Source of the DNA: Pseudomonas sp. PB106
GTDB lineage: Bacteria > Pseudomonadota > Gammaproteobacteria > Pseudomonadales > Pseudomonadaceae
Reading direction: 5' to 3'
Assembly (NCBI RefSeq): GCF_009764645.1
Contig: NZ_RWIM01000064.1
Location: 1 to 64,000 of the forward strand
Length of the DNA: 64,000 nucleotides
Positions within the stretch are counted from its first letter, which is position 1. Every line of letters begins with the position of its first letter. The translations under genes and the position numbers were made by a program. Below the pieces are notes generated by a model, which had not been told where the DNA came from, did not search any database, and saw only the letters and a list, made by a program, of their open reading frames with translations. Shown here one piece after another: positions 1 to 9,187 of the stretch.

Positions 1-1760
1 TGTCCTACCTGGCGCACCGCGTCAATCAACGCATCTTCCAGAACCTCACCGTGCCGAAAATCATCGGCCAGGTCCTCGAAGAGCACGGCATCCAAAGCAA
101 CGCCTACGAATTCAAGACCGGTTCGATTTATCCCGAGCGCATCTACTGCGTGCAATACGATGAGTCGGACCTGCACTTCATCCAGCGCCTGTGCGAGGAA
201 GAAGGTATTCACTATCACTTCCAGCACAGCGCCACCGCGCACAAACTGGTGTTCGGCGATGACCAGACGGTGTTCCCGAAACTGGCGCCAGTGGCCTACC
301 AGCAAGACTCCGGCATGGTCGCCAGCGACCCGGTGATCAAGCGCTTCGACCTGCGCCTGGAAACCCGCACCAGCCGCACCACCCGCCGCGATTACGATTT
401 CGAAAAACCACGCATCACCCTCGAAAGCGAAAACCGTGGCGACGCCCTGCCCGACCTCGAAGACTACGACTACCCGGGGCGTTTCATCGACCGCGAACGC
501 GGCAAACACTTGGCCAAACGCGCCCTCGAACGTCATCGCAGCGACTTCCAGTTGGCTGAAGGCAAAAGCGATCAGCCGTTGCTGGTCAGCGGCCATTTCC
601 TCGCCCTCACCGCGCACCCGAAAGCCAAGTGGAACGACCTCTGGTTGCTGACCGAAGTCCACCACGAAGGCAAGCAGCCGCAAGTCCTCGAAGAGTCGGT
701 GACCAGCGACACCACCGCGCTGAAAGACGATTTCCACCAGGGCTACCGCAACCGTTTCCAGGCCACGCCGTGGGACGTGCCAAACCGCCCGCCCCTGCGC
801 CATCCGAAACCGCGCATCCTCGGCAGCCAGAGCGCCGTGGTCACCGGCCCGAAAGGCGAAGAGATCCATTGCGACGAATACGGCCGCGTCAAAGTCCAGT
901 TCCACTGGGACCGCGAAGGCCAGGCCGACGACAAAACCAGTTGCTGGTTGCGCGTCTCCAGCGCCTGGGCCGGCGCCCAATACGGCGGCATCGCCATCCC
1001 GCGCATCGGCATGGAAGTGCTGGTGACCTTCCTTGAGGGCGACCCCGATCAACCGCTGATCAGCGGCTGCCTGTACCACAAGGAAAACACCGTCCCGTAT
1101 GCACTGCCGGCGAACAAGACCCGCAGCACCTTCAAAACCCTGAGCTCAATGGGCGGTGGCGGCTACAACGAACTGCGCATCGAAGACAAAAAAGGTCAGG
1201 AGCAGATCTACCTGCACGCCCAGCGCGACTGGGACGAAAACATCGAGCACGACCAGAAAATCCGCGTCGGCAACGAACGCCACGACACCGTCGAGCAGAA
1301 CAGCTACAGCGAATTCAAAGCCGAAGAACACCACACCGTCTACGAAGACCGCAAAGTCGAAGCCCGCGCCAACGACCACCTCACCGTCGGCGTTAACCAG
1401 CACATCAAGATCGGCACCGGCCAGTTCATCGACGCGGGCCAGGAAATCCACCTCAGCAGCGGCATGAAAGTGGTGATGGAAGCCGGCGCAGAGCTGACCC
1501 TGATCGGCGGTGGCAGCTTTATCAAGATCGATGCCGGTGGCGTGACCATGAGCGGGCCGGTGATCAATATGAATTCCGGTGGCAGTCCGGGGAGCGGCAC
1601 CGGCGCCGCGCCGTTGTTGCCGGGGGTGTTGAAACAGGCAGATGCGGATAAGGCCGGGCAGTTGCTGGTGCCGGCGCAGCGGCAGGCGTTGATGCAGAAG
1701 AAGCCGATTTGTGCGGTGTGCGAAGCCGCCAAACTGGCCGCGCAAACGGAGGCAAAGTAA
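1..1760 (+). CDS. vgrG: Type VI secretion spike protein VgrG (5' end outside window)
   Basis: This is the trimeric tip protein of the T6SS puncturing device, which carries effectors into target cells. The reading frame is open from base 3 and the sequence is already inside the gp27-like part, so the true start lies upstream; the GTG at 51 is internal. A gp5/OB-fold region (visible GPKGEEIHCDEYGRVKVQF at about 840-905) is followed by the repetitive beta-helix stretch at about 1240-1440. A C-terminal tail of about 60 residues ends with a CAVC pair near 1712. It stops immediately before the DUF4123 gene, so the two are probably translationally coupled. The family is certain. Cargo specificity is inferred from the adjacent effector. 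Confidence 0.95.
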   Translation, partial: SYLAHRVNQRIFQNLTVPKIIGQVLEEHGIQSNAYEFKTGSIYPERIYCVQYDESDLHFIQRLCEEEGIHYHFQHSATAHKLVFGDDQTVFPKLAPVAYQQDSGMVASDPVIKRFDLRLETRTSRTTRRDYDFEKPRITLESENRGDALPDLEDYDYPGRFIDRERGKHLAKRALERHRSDFQLAEGKSDQPLLVSGHFLALTAHPKAKWNDLWLLTEVHHEGKQPQVLEESVTSDTTALKDDFHQGYRNRFQATPWDVPNRPPLRHPKPRILGSQSAVVTGPKGEEIHCDEYGRVKVQFHWDREGQADDKTSCWLRVSSAWAGAQYGGIAIPRIGMEVLVTFLEGDPDQPLISGCLYHKENTVPYALPANKTRSTFKTLSSMGGGGYNELRIEDKKGQEQIYLHAQRDWDENIEHDQKIRVGNERHDTVEQNSYSEFKAEEHHTVYEDRKVEARANDHLTVGVNQHIKIGTGQFIDAGQEIHLSSGMKVVMEAGAELTLIGGGSFIKIDAGGVTMSGPVINMNSGGSPGSGTGAAPLLPGVLKQADADKAGQLLVPAQRQALMQKKPICAVCEAAKLAAQTEAK

Positions 1761-2633
1761 ATGATCGAGCTACCGCCACTCCCGAATGACCTGCCATGGG
1801 AAACCCCAGCCTATCTGCTGCTGGACGGCGTCAGCGTGCCCAATCTTGCGCGGCAATTATTTCAGTGGGACAACCAGGCCTACAGCCTGTACCAGTCCAC
1901 TCGCTGGCAGGACCTGGCAGATATTTCGCCCTATTTGATCGCGCTGAAGGGCGCCGGCGATCCGCTCCTGGCGTACTTCACAGAGCGTGCATCCGAGGAG
2001 TGGGGGTACCTGCTTTTCAGCGACGTCGATGCGCATGCGTTATGGGGGCATTGGCGCCACTTGCTAAGCGTGGAACACCCGAGCGGCGTGGAAGTCATGC
2101 CGCGCATTGCGGATCCGGCGGTCATGCATCAGCTATTTGGGCTGGCTGAAAAAAACAGCAGCGCGCGCTGGTTCGGCCCGGTCAGCCATGTCTGCCTGCC
2201 CGACGGCGTTGAAATCAACTGGCAGCAACATGCCCGCCCTGAGCCCGCCATGGCTGAACCGGAAACCTATCGCTTGACGGATCAGGAACTCACCGCGTTG
2301 GGTGAAGTCGAGTTTCGTAACTTCGTCTCAGGTCTGAATGAACACTTGCATACTTACTTCGCGAACTTCATGGCGACATTTGCACCTGAAGTTCGACGCC
2401 CGTATGCGCAAGCACTCGCGGATGATGCCTATCAAAAGAGTTTTGCGTCCGAACAGGAAATCACCCTTTACGCGAACGTTTTCGGTTATCTCGCTGGTGA
2501 ACCGGTCACTGATCATCCCGACATCGTTCAGCTACTGACGCAATCGTCACCTGAATCACCATTGAAACGCGTGACACGCGCTGCAGAACTGGCCGAACGC
2601 CGTGCTGCTGATCGACAAGGAAGCCAATCGTGA
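1761..2633 (+). CDS. DUF4123 domain T6SS adaptor/chaperone
   Basis: This 290-residue protein fits the DUF4123 family, whose members (called Tap or TEC) load an effector onto its cognate VgrG in the cytoplasm. The ATG abuts the VgrG stop codon, and the 3' end overlaps the effector start by 4 bases. The order vgrG, DUF4123, effector is the classic cargo arrangement. The N-terminal 130 residues carry the hydrophobic, Trp-rich pattern of the family (for example PYLIAL and SEEWGYLLFS). There is no signal peptide or membrane segment. The role as loader of the downstream effector is inferred from position. Confidence 0.85.
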   Translation: MIELPPLPNDLPWETPAYLLLDGVSVPNLARQLFQWDNQAYSLYQSTRWQDLADISPYLIALKGAGDPLLAYFTERASEEWGYLLFSDVDAHALWGHWRHLLSVEHPSGVEVMPRIADPAVMHQLFGLAEKNSSARWFGPVSHVCLPDGVEINWQQHARPEPAMAEPETYRLTDQELTALGEVEFRNFVSGLNEHLHTYFANFMATFAPEVRRPYAQALADDAYQKSFASEQEITLYANVFGYLAGEPVTDHPDIVQLLTQSSPESPLKRVTRAAELAERRAADRQGSQS

Positions 2634-5600
2634 CTGCTCAACAACCACCAAAACCCAGTGCCAATACTGCCGCGTTGGCCAAGCCGTCCAAGGACACTCG
2701 TGTGCCGATGGGCGTATGCCCGCTGATGAACAAGAAAGTGCAACTGCTGCCACTGCGCTACGGTCTGGTTCAGCACCTTGACCCGGCTTCCGAGCTGTCG
2801 ATGCCGTATAAAACCAAGAGCCAGCCGCTGGGCATTCGCTTGCTGCGCGACGGTTATCTGTACATCGTCAATGGCACCACCGATTATCTGCACGAATACC
2901 GCATCGAGAAAGGCCAGATCACCAAACTGCTGTGGAACAGTCAGGAAGTGTCGGGCGACACCCGAACCAGTTCGGTCGGTGAGCCGCATCTGGTGTTCAC
3001 GCGCCAACACACCTTGTACGCCAGCTACTCCGAGATTCAGTGGACGGCCTTCAAATGCTCGCAAGTGCTCAACTCCAAGGATGAACGCAAGCGCTTGATG
3101 CAGCAGCTCGAACTGGCAAGCGCCTGCCCGGAAAAGGGTGGCGAGCATTTGTTGAGCAAGCAGCAGGCGCAGAGTTGGCTGGCGGAGGTCAAGGAAGATC
3201 AGTCTCGATCCGATGCCAAACCAGAGGGTTCAAATCAGCAGGAAGGCGTGGCTTATCATTGGGAGGATCAGCCGCTCTTCAAGCAAACCACGATTGAAAG
3301 TCTGACCAGTAATGTGCAAGGCCCGTACAAGGATGATTACTTGTTTCTCGTACTGCGCGACGACATCGGCGTCATGCGTGATCTCGCCAATGCGCAGTTG
3401 AAAGTGGCGGACTGGATTGAGCAATGGAGCTCAGATGACCAGTGCCAGGCACAGTACCTCACCGGTTCCTATATCCAGTCCTTGTATGACGTCAACAGTT
3501 CGCGCCTTGAAGCGCTAAGTCAAACCGACCCAGCGATCAAGGCCTTGAAGGATGAAACCAACGAAGAACAACAATCGAAGATCTACGAGTTTCTGAAAGT
3601 ACGTCGCGATCACAAGTATCCGGGCCCGTTTGGTACAGAAGAACACTGGCGAAGAGCGGCGAAAGTCAACGTCTACGCCCGTGCCTACGTGGATATGACG
3701 GACTCTCTTGGGCAAGAGCTTCATCGCAAGCATTACGACACGATCAACAAACTGAGCTTGCAGAGTTGGCAGACACTGCACGGTAAAGAACTTGGCCAGC
3801 GTGGCATTGACGACCTGATCAACAGGCCTGAAATGGAAGCTTTTGTCATAAAGCAGCAGATGCTGCTCAGTCACTGGCACACCCGCCTGCAGAATATCCG
3901 TGACGACCGCCTCACGATGTTTACCGGTGGCTACTTCCACGGCGCCGCCTGGTACTACGATTTCAAACTCGATGCGCAAATCAAGCATCGTCTGGAAACC
4001 GAATTCGTCTGTGTCGCCGCAATGTGTGCAGATCCTGCCGCAGTCGCAAAACTTGCGGCCTACATGGAAGCCAATCTGCTGACCGTCGTGCCCGGGCTCG
4101 ACACCCTGACCCTGGCCGCACAAGTCGACGTAGCCAAAAAACTTGCGGACTTGAGCAGTTTCTCAATCAACGTGATTTCCGCCAAGGAGAACTTGGCCAA
4201 CGTCAACGTGCTGACCAATCAGTTCCACAGCCTGATGACCAAGCGCCTGCCCAACTACGCCAAATTGAACACTCAGTTCATGGGCATGCAAAGCATGCTG
4301 GACGAAGCCTATAACCCGGCTCGGCAGATGAGAATTGCCGACCAGCTGGACAAAGCTCACGACGCCTTCGCGCGCGCGCAGACCATCGACCCCAACAGCT
4401 ACATCCGCAAGATCGGCGCGCCGGCACGATTGCAGTTGTTGCGCGAATTCTCCCGCCAGGGACTGACGCTGCGAGGGGCATCCGCCGCTGAAATCAAAGC
4501 GTTCAACGTCGCCCGCGATCAGGCGCTGGAACTGCGCAGTCAGTTGAAGGAAAAATACAAGCTGCGCAATCGCGAACTGTCTCTGCAATCCAGCGGCTCG
4601 GGCAATCCGGACAGACTAGTGCACTACAACCAACAAATTACCCAGATCAAAAGCTCGCTTCTGCCATTGGAAGAAAGGCTCAGCGACGCCTTGACGGTAG
4701 GCGCCGACGGTCCGGCGAAAATCGGTACGGTGATCGACGGACTGGACCCGCAGTTGCGCGCGGAGATGGGCAGGACGGTACGAGACTTCCGCGCTACGGG
4801 GACTTTTAACAAGCCGCTCGCGGGGGCCATGAAGTCGAAGGGGGATGGGATTGCGTTTGCGTTGTTTGTGATTCAGGGGCAGAAATTCATAGAGGCGATG
4901 AGTTCTCTTGCAACAAAGACAACCACTACCGCATCTGAGAAATTTACGGCCTTTGAATCATTCATAGGGATGTCGTCTGCAGGTTTTGCGTCAGTCCAAG
5001 GATTATCCGTCACCATTTTCCAAGCGCATATCGAGCAAATGGAGAGTGCCGCAGGAAAATTGAACACGATGAGTCGCTTAGGCCGCTGGAGCGGCATCGC
5101 GGGATTGGGGGCGTTCGGATTTGGAATGGCAGCTGCAGCAATTGATCTCGGCAAACATTCTCTTCAGTGGGGTAAAGCTCTGGCACAAGGAGACTATAAG
5201 AGTTTGGGCGCCACAACGATGCAAATCGCAGGTGATGGAATATTGGTTGGTACAAATACCTGGGCGGCCAAGCATACGGGGACCATCGCCACAAACATTA
5301 TGAAGGCACCGACCGAGTTGCGAGCTCTTGCATGGGCAGAGGCCAGCCCTCGCCTTTTAGCCATCGGAGCTCGCGCCAACCTGATAGGCTTGATCGCTAC
5401 AGCCCTGCAACTGGTTGGAGAAGGTCTTTACAACTACTTCAATTTAGACGATCTGCAGAAATGGATGAAAAGCAGTGTATGGGGATCTGAGACCGAGAAC
5501 CGAAGCTTTCAAGATGAGTGGAATGAACTGGCGAAAGTGGTACAAAAACCAACATGCGAAATGATTCGAAATGAAAAAAAGCAAACCTATCTGAAGCTGG

Positions 5601-6049
5601 TAATGCCGGGAGTCAGCACAGAGGAAATGGACAGTCGAAAATTGCAACTACAGTTGTACGAGAGATATCTCGATACCACACACCAAAAAATCGGTGCGGG
5701 ACCTTTTCCTCTACGCTGGAAAAACTGTACTGAAACTTGGGTTACACGGCTCGTAATCGCTAGCAAGGGAAAGGAAGCATTAACACTCCACTTACCAATC
5801 AGCGACTTATTGCAGAACAAGAATTTTGCCATGGCTTTCAACATTGCATATCAATTGGAGGCCGAACGAGACGTCATGCACCAGACCTGTTTTGAAGTAA
5901 AGGATTGGCACATCACTGGTGCCCCCTATGCGCCTATGCCCACAAAAGGTGTGTTTAAAGTTGAGTCCATTGACAATTTCCCAGTAAAAACGAGCAAGTC
6001 TCAATTCATACTATTCAGAAAAGAAGACTTGGCGACTATCGATGTTTAA
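2630..6049 (+). CDS. T6SS effector with MIX/VasX-type N-terminus and putative pore-forming C-terminus
   Basis: This 1139-residue protein follows vgrG and the DUF4123 adaptor. Residues 72-80 read LRDGYLYIV, which matches the MIX motif hRxGhhYhh of T6SS effectors. The first 200 residues resemble the N-terminal region of VasX-like toxins (the BTH_I2691 family). The middle (about 450-720) is rich in charged helices and likely coiled coil. The C-terminal third has hydrophobic, Gly/Ala-rich segments near residues 740-760, 818-840 and 908-928, consistent with membrane insertion as in colicin-like toxins, with soluble sequence after them. No enzymatic motif was recognised. From about base 4880 the DNA becomes more AT-rich, suggesting an exchanged toxin domain. 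Pore formation is inferred. Confidence 0.8.
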   Translation: MTAQQPPKPSANTAALAKPSKDTRVPMGVCPLMNKKVQLLPLRYGLVQHLDPASELSMPYKTKSQPLGIRLLRDGYLYIVNGTTDYLHEYRIEKGQITKLLWNSQEVSGDTRTSSVGEPHLVFTRQHTLYASYSEIQWTAFKCSQVLNSKDERKRLMQQLELASACPEKGGEHLLSKQQAQSWLAEVKEDQSRSDAKPEGSNQQEGVAYHWEDQPLFKQTTIESLTSNVQGPYKDDYLFLVLRDDIGVMRDLANAQLKVADWIEQWSSDDQCQAQYLTGSYIQSLYDVNSSRLEALSQTDPAIKALKDETNEEQQSKIYEFLKVRRDHKYPGPFGTEEHWRRAAKVNVYARAYVDMTDSLGQELHRKHYDTINKLSLQSWQTLHGKELGQRGIDDLINRPEMEAFVIKQQMLLSHWHTRLQNIRDDRLTMFTGGYFHGAAWYYDFKLDAQIKHRLETEFVCVAAMCADPAAVAKLAAYMEANLLTVVPGLDTLTLAAQVDVAKKLADLSSFSINVISAKENLANVNVLTNQFHSLMTKRLPNYAKLNTQFMGMQSMLDEAYNPARQMRIADQLDKAHDAFARAQTIDPNSYIRKIGAPARLQLLREFSRQGLTLRGASAAEIKAFNVARDQALELRSQLKEKYKLRNRELSLQSSGSGNPDRLVHYNQQITQIKSSLLPLEERLSDALTVGADGPAKIGTVIDGLDPQLRAEMGRTVRDFRATGTFNKPLAGAMKSKGDGIAFALFVIQGQKFIEAMSSLATKTTTTASEKFTAFESFIGMSSAGFASVQGLSVTIFQAHIEQMESAAGKLNTMSRLGRWSGIAGLGAFGFGMAAAAIDLGKHSLQWGKALAQGDYKSLGATTMQIAGDGILVGTNTWAAKHTGTIATNIMKAPTELRALAWAEASPRLLAIGARANLIGLIATALQLVGEGLYNYFNLDDLQKWMKSSVWGSETENRSFQDEWNELAKVVQKPTCEMIRNEKKQTYLKLVMPGVSTEEMDSRKLQLQLYERYLDTTHQKIGAGPFPLRWKNCTETWVTRLVIASKGKEALTLHLPISDLLQNKNFAMAFNIAYQLEAERDVMHQTCFEVKDWHITGAPYAPMPTKGVFKVESIDNFPVKTSKSQFILFRKEDLATIDV

Positions 6050-7232
6050 GAATCTCTTCAAACGTAAAGACAAACCTCTGACTGCCGAATCCCAGCTGGA
6101 TATTCGAAACCAGCGACCTCACGCTGGGGAAATACGCGTAAAAGCATTGAGCGAGACTTTGTTTCTGTCGCCCTTGCCGGTTTATACAGGCCAGCCCCAA
6201 TCATCTCGCCGTAATTTCTCTGAAATGAACGATAGCTTTCTAGAGCTAGGGGGTAACAATTGGGGAATGGTCGAGCAAGGAAAAATCTTGGCGGCTGGAA
6301 TATGGATGATGATAAGTACGGCGTTCATAGCACCTGTACTTATATCCATCTGGCTCTGTACCTTTCAGCCGCCCGGTATTGATCGAGATTTTCTCGACAC
6401 GGTTACAGGCTTTCTGCAAGTGTTTGCCACAGGATCACTCCTCCTGCTGATTCCACTGGGTGCTTACGCTTACGGAATGTTCTCCGGCGTATTCAAAGCA
6501 GCAAAAACCTACCCCGTCCGTTTCAACCGTCAACGCCGCGAAGTCTGCTACGTCGACAGCAAAACCCATCGTGTCCTGATCGTGCCTTGGGAAAGCGTCG
6601 TAGCTTGGGTTTCCAACACCCAAGGCGTCACCAGTTACGGCGCTACTCGTCAATACACGTTCGGCATGGGTCTGGAGGATGAAGAGCAGGACAAAGTGCA
6701 GTTCATCCTGCTGCCACAGCCCAGTGACGCACACGCTCTGGGAATGTGGACGTCGATTCGTAATTATATGGAAGACGGTCAATTGGTCGATGTTCCAAAC
6801 CCGATGCTCAAGGCTTTAGGTCTAATTCCCACCGGAGATCGGCTTAAACCGTACGAAGGGCTGCACACTTTTGAAATCGAACGCGAAGACGCGCGCGCAA
6901 TGGGTTCGCTGGACGAGGGCGGCGATGAACTGACGCCCGAGCAACGCGAGCACTACGGTTACTCGAAAAAATCCTACTGGCCACTGCGTCGTTGGTACAT
7001 GTGGCGCGTGCTGAGCTTCTGGAAAATGCCTTACATGCTCGCCGAATGGGCGCATCGCAAAGGTCGGCCGACCCTTCCGGAACAAGTGCAAACATGGTCT
7101 CAGCCGTTGCCACCCGAGCAATGGGCCAAGCCCAGCGCTGCATTGGTGAAAGCCAATCAACTGGTCAAGACCGCCATGGACAAGAAAGGCGCAACGTTCG
7201 TCGAAGCCTGCAAGGCCACTGGATTGCTCTGA
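6042..7232 (+). CDS. DUF6708-like membrane protein, probable T6SS immunity protein
   Basis: This 396-residue protein overlaps the effector by 8 bases. Two hydrophobic segments are visible at about residues 83-105 and 125-148, followed by a cytoplasmic domain (YPVRFNRQRREVCYVD onward) like that of DUF6708 proteins found beside T6SS effectors. The tight overlap and two-TM layout suit an inner-membrane immunity protein against a membrane-targeting toxin; that role is inferred. The first 145 codons are AT-rich and continue the composition of the effector's 3' part. From about base 6480 codon use returns to that of the chromosome, so the gene looks chimeric. It converges with the DUF533 gene 39 bases downstream. 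Confidence 0.65.
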   Translation: MFKNLFKRKDKPLTAESQLDIRNQRPHAGEIRVKALSETLFLSPLPVYTGQPQSSRRNFSEMNDSFLELGGNNWGMVEQGKILAAGIWMMISTAFIAPVLISIWLCTFQPPGIDRDFLDTVTGFLQVFATGSLLLLIPLGAYAYGMFSGVFKAAKTYPVRFNRQRREVCYVDSKTHRVLIVPWESVVAWVSNTQGVTSYGATRQYTFGMGLEDEEQDKVQFILLPQPSDAHALGMWTSIRNYMEDGQLVDVPNPMLKALGLIPTGDRLKPYEGLHTFEIEREDARAMGSLDEGGDELTPEQREHYGYSKKSYWPLRRWYMWRVLSFWKMPYMLAEWAHRKGRPTLPEQVQTWSQPLPPEQWAKPSAALVKANQLVKTAMDKKGATFVEACKATGLL

Positions 7233-7271
7233 GGCATCCGCGCCAGCAGCACTCGCAGGCGACGACCGATA

Positions 7272-7994
7272 TCAGACAGTCGCCAATCTTACCTGCTTCT
7301 CCAACTCCACCTTCAACCCCGGCTCCAGCTTCAGTTGCCGAGCCAGTTCATCCAGATAGCTTTTCTCCATGAAGTTCTCCTCGTCCACCAGCATCACACT
7401 GGCGATGTACATCTCCGCCGCCATCTCTGGCGTACTCGCGGCGCGGGCGACGTCGGTGGGGTCGAGGGGTTTGTTGAGTTCGGCGTGTAGCCATTGTTGC
7501 AGTTCCTGATCGTTGTCGAGTTTGGTGAATTCGCCTTCGATCAGTTGGCGTTCGCGGTCGTCGATGTGGCCGTCGGCCTTGGCGGCTGCGACCAGTGCTT
7601 TGAGAATGGCCTGGCTGTGTTGCTCTGCTTGTGCCGGTGGCAAGCGGTCGAGGGTTTGCGGTTCGCGTTGTGGGGCTGTGCCTTTCTGTGCGTTGTAATT
7701 GCCGTAGGCTTTGTAAGCCAGCACGCCCAGTGCTGCGAGCCCGCCATAGATCGCGACTTTGCCGCCAACCTTGCGCACTTTCTTGTTGCCGAGCAGCAGG
7801 CCCATTGCGCCAGCCGCCAATGCACCGCCACCTGCACCTGACAGCAGACTGCCGAGGCCACCGGAACCAGAAGCGCCGCCTAGCAATCCGCCCAAGCCAC
7901 CGGCAGCCGATTTGTTCTGCGTTCCGCCAGCCTTGTTCTGCAGCAGATCCTGGCCGGATTTGAGCAGTTGATCGAGCAATCCACGGGTGTTCAT
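7272..7994 (-). CDS. DUF533/TerB-like inner-membrane protein
   Basis: This 240-residue protein of the DUF533 (YebE-type, tellurite-resistance TerB-like) family starts MNTRGLLDQLLKSGQ. A Gly/Ala/Ser-rich low-complexity region (about 27-65) and one hydrophobic segment (about 80-95) come before a Pro/Gln-rich linker. A helical TerB-like domain (about 125-235, containing AAAKADGHIDDRERQLI) follows. The molecular function of the family is unknown. Nothing links it to tellurite resistance here. It is transcribed convergently with the T6SS genes and divergently from the LysR gene. Confidence 0.85.
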   Translation of the reverse strand: MNTRGLLDQLLKSGQDLLQNKAGGTQNKSAAGGLGGLLGGASGSGGLGSLLSGAGGGALAAGAMGLLLGNKKVRKVGGKVAIYGGLAALGVLAYKAYGNYNAQKGTAPQREPQTLDRLPPAQAEQHSQAILKALVAAAKADGHIDDRERQLIEGEFTKLDNDQELQQWLHAELNKPLDPTDVARAASTPEMAAEMYIASVMLVDEENFMEKSYLDELARQLKLEPGLKVELEKQVRLATV

Positions 7995-8118
7995 GTTCCG
8001 CCTCCAAAACAGGGGTTATCCGGATCTATAAGGCCTCCAGCCTAGTTCGAAAGTGCCCGTGACCGGCCTGCGAGTGTGCTTCCAGATGTTGCTCAGCCCA
8101 CACAGGCCCTTCGCGAAA

Positions 8119-8144
8119 ATAGATATACACTCAGGCCAATCTAT
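8119..8144. promoter_or_regulatory. ATAGAT-N14-ATCTAT inverted repeat before the LysR gene
   Basis: The bases ATAGAT at 8119-8124 and ATCTAT at 8139-8144 form an inverted pair 28 bases before the regulator start. ATCTATAA also occurs at 8024-8031 and 9149-9156, the latter 32 bases before the aldehyde dehydrogenase. This could be an autoregulatory LysR-type site or merely -10-like AT-rich DNA. No binding data can be seen in sequence. Confidence 0.25.
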
Positions 8145-8171
8145 AAAAACCGCCCACTGGGTACCCTTGTC

Positions 8172-9086
8172 ATGATGACCCTGCGTCAGATTCGTCACTT
8201 TATCGCCGTGGCCGAGACCGGCTCGATCTCCGCCGCCGCGCAAACCGCGTTCATTTCCCAATCGACCCTGACCTTGGCGATCCAGCAACTGGAAGAAGAA
8301 ATCGGCGTCAGCCTGTTCAGCCGCCACGCCAAGGGCATGACCCTTACGCATCAGGGTCATCAATTCCTACGTCAGGCGCACCTGATTCTGGCGACCGTGG
8401 ACAACGCCAAACGCAGCCTTCAGCAGAGCACCGATCAGGTCGCCGGGCAGTTGATCGTCGGTGTGACCAGCCTGGTCGCCGGTTATTACCTCGCGGATCT
8501 GCTCACGCGATTTCAACGCGCCTATCCCAATGTCGAAATCCGCGTGATGGAAGATGAGCGCCCCTACATCGAACATCTGCTGGTCAGCGGCGAGATCGAT
8601 GTCGGCGTGTTGATCCTCTCCAACCTCGAAGACCGCCACGCCTTGCAGACTGAAGTGCTGACCCACTCGCCGCATCGGCTGTGGCTTCCAGCCCAGCATC
8701 CTTTGCTGGAGCACGACAGCATCAACCTCGCCGACGTCGCCCGCGAGCCGTTGATTCAACTGAACGTTGATGAAATGGATCGCAACGCCCAGCGTTTCTG
8801 GCGCGGTTCCGGGCTGCAACCGAAGATCACTTTGAGAACCGCGTCCACCGAAGCCGTGCGAAGTCTGGTCGCCGCCGGTTTGGGCGTGTCGATACAGCCC
8901 GACATGACTTATCGCCCTTGGTCACTGGAGGGCGACATCATCGAAGCGCGGCCCATCGCCGACCTCAACCAGACCCTCGACGTCGGCTTGGCCTGGCGCC
9001 GGGGGACCGCACGCCCGGCACTGGTCGATCCATTTCTGACCGTGGCCCGCGAGCAACCTCACGGCGGGCGCAAGCCATCTATTTAA
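8172..9086 (+). CDS. LysR-family transcriptional regulator
   Basis: This is a 304-residue LysR-type regulator. The winged helix-turn-helix occupies about residues 1-60 (LRQIRHFIAVAETGSISAAA), followed by the effector-binding domain. The reading frame extends back to 8076, but the ATG ATG at 8172/8175 gives the canonical LysR N-terminus and is preferred. It lies 101 bases upstream of, and in the same direction as, the first aldehyde dehydrogenase gene. It is therefore the likely activator of the polyamine/aminoaldehyde cluster, with a cluster metabolite as co-inducer; both points are inferred from position only. Confidence 0.9.
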   Translation: MMTLRQIRHFIAVAETGSISAAAQTAFISQSTLTLAIQQLEEEIGVSLFSRHAKGMTLTHQGHQFLRQAHLILATVDNAKRSLQQSTDQVAGQLIVGVTSLVAGYYLADLLTRFQRAYPNVEIRVMEDERPYIEHLLVSGEIDVGVLILSNLEDRHALQTEVLTHSPHRLWLPAQHPLLEHDSINLADVAREPLIQLNVDEMDRNAQRFWRGSGLQPKITLRTASTEAVRSLVAAGLGVSIQPDMTYRPWSLEGDIIEARPIADLNQTLDVGLAWRRGTARPALVDPFLTVAREQPHGGRKPSI

Positions 9087-9187
9087 TCGAACGCAGCCTT
9101 CAGTATTTAGAATTTGTCGACCTCGGAGCCGCGCACTAGTCTTGCTGCATCTATAAGACGGTCGGCTCCCGGATCAAGGGAGCAACA

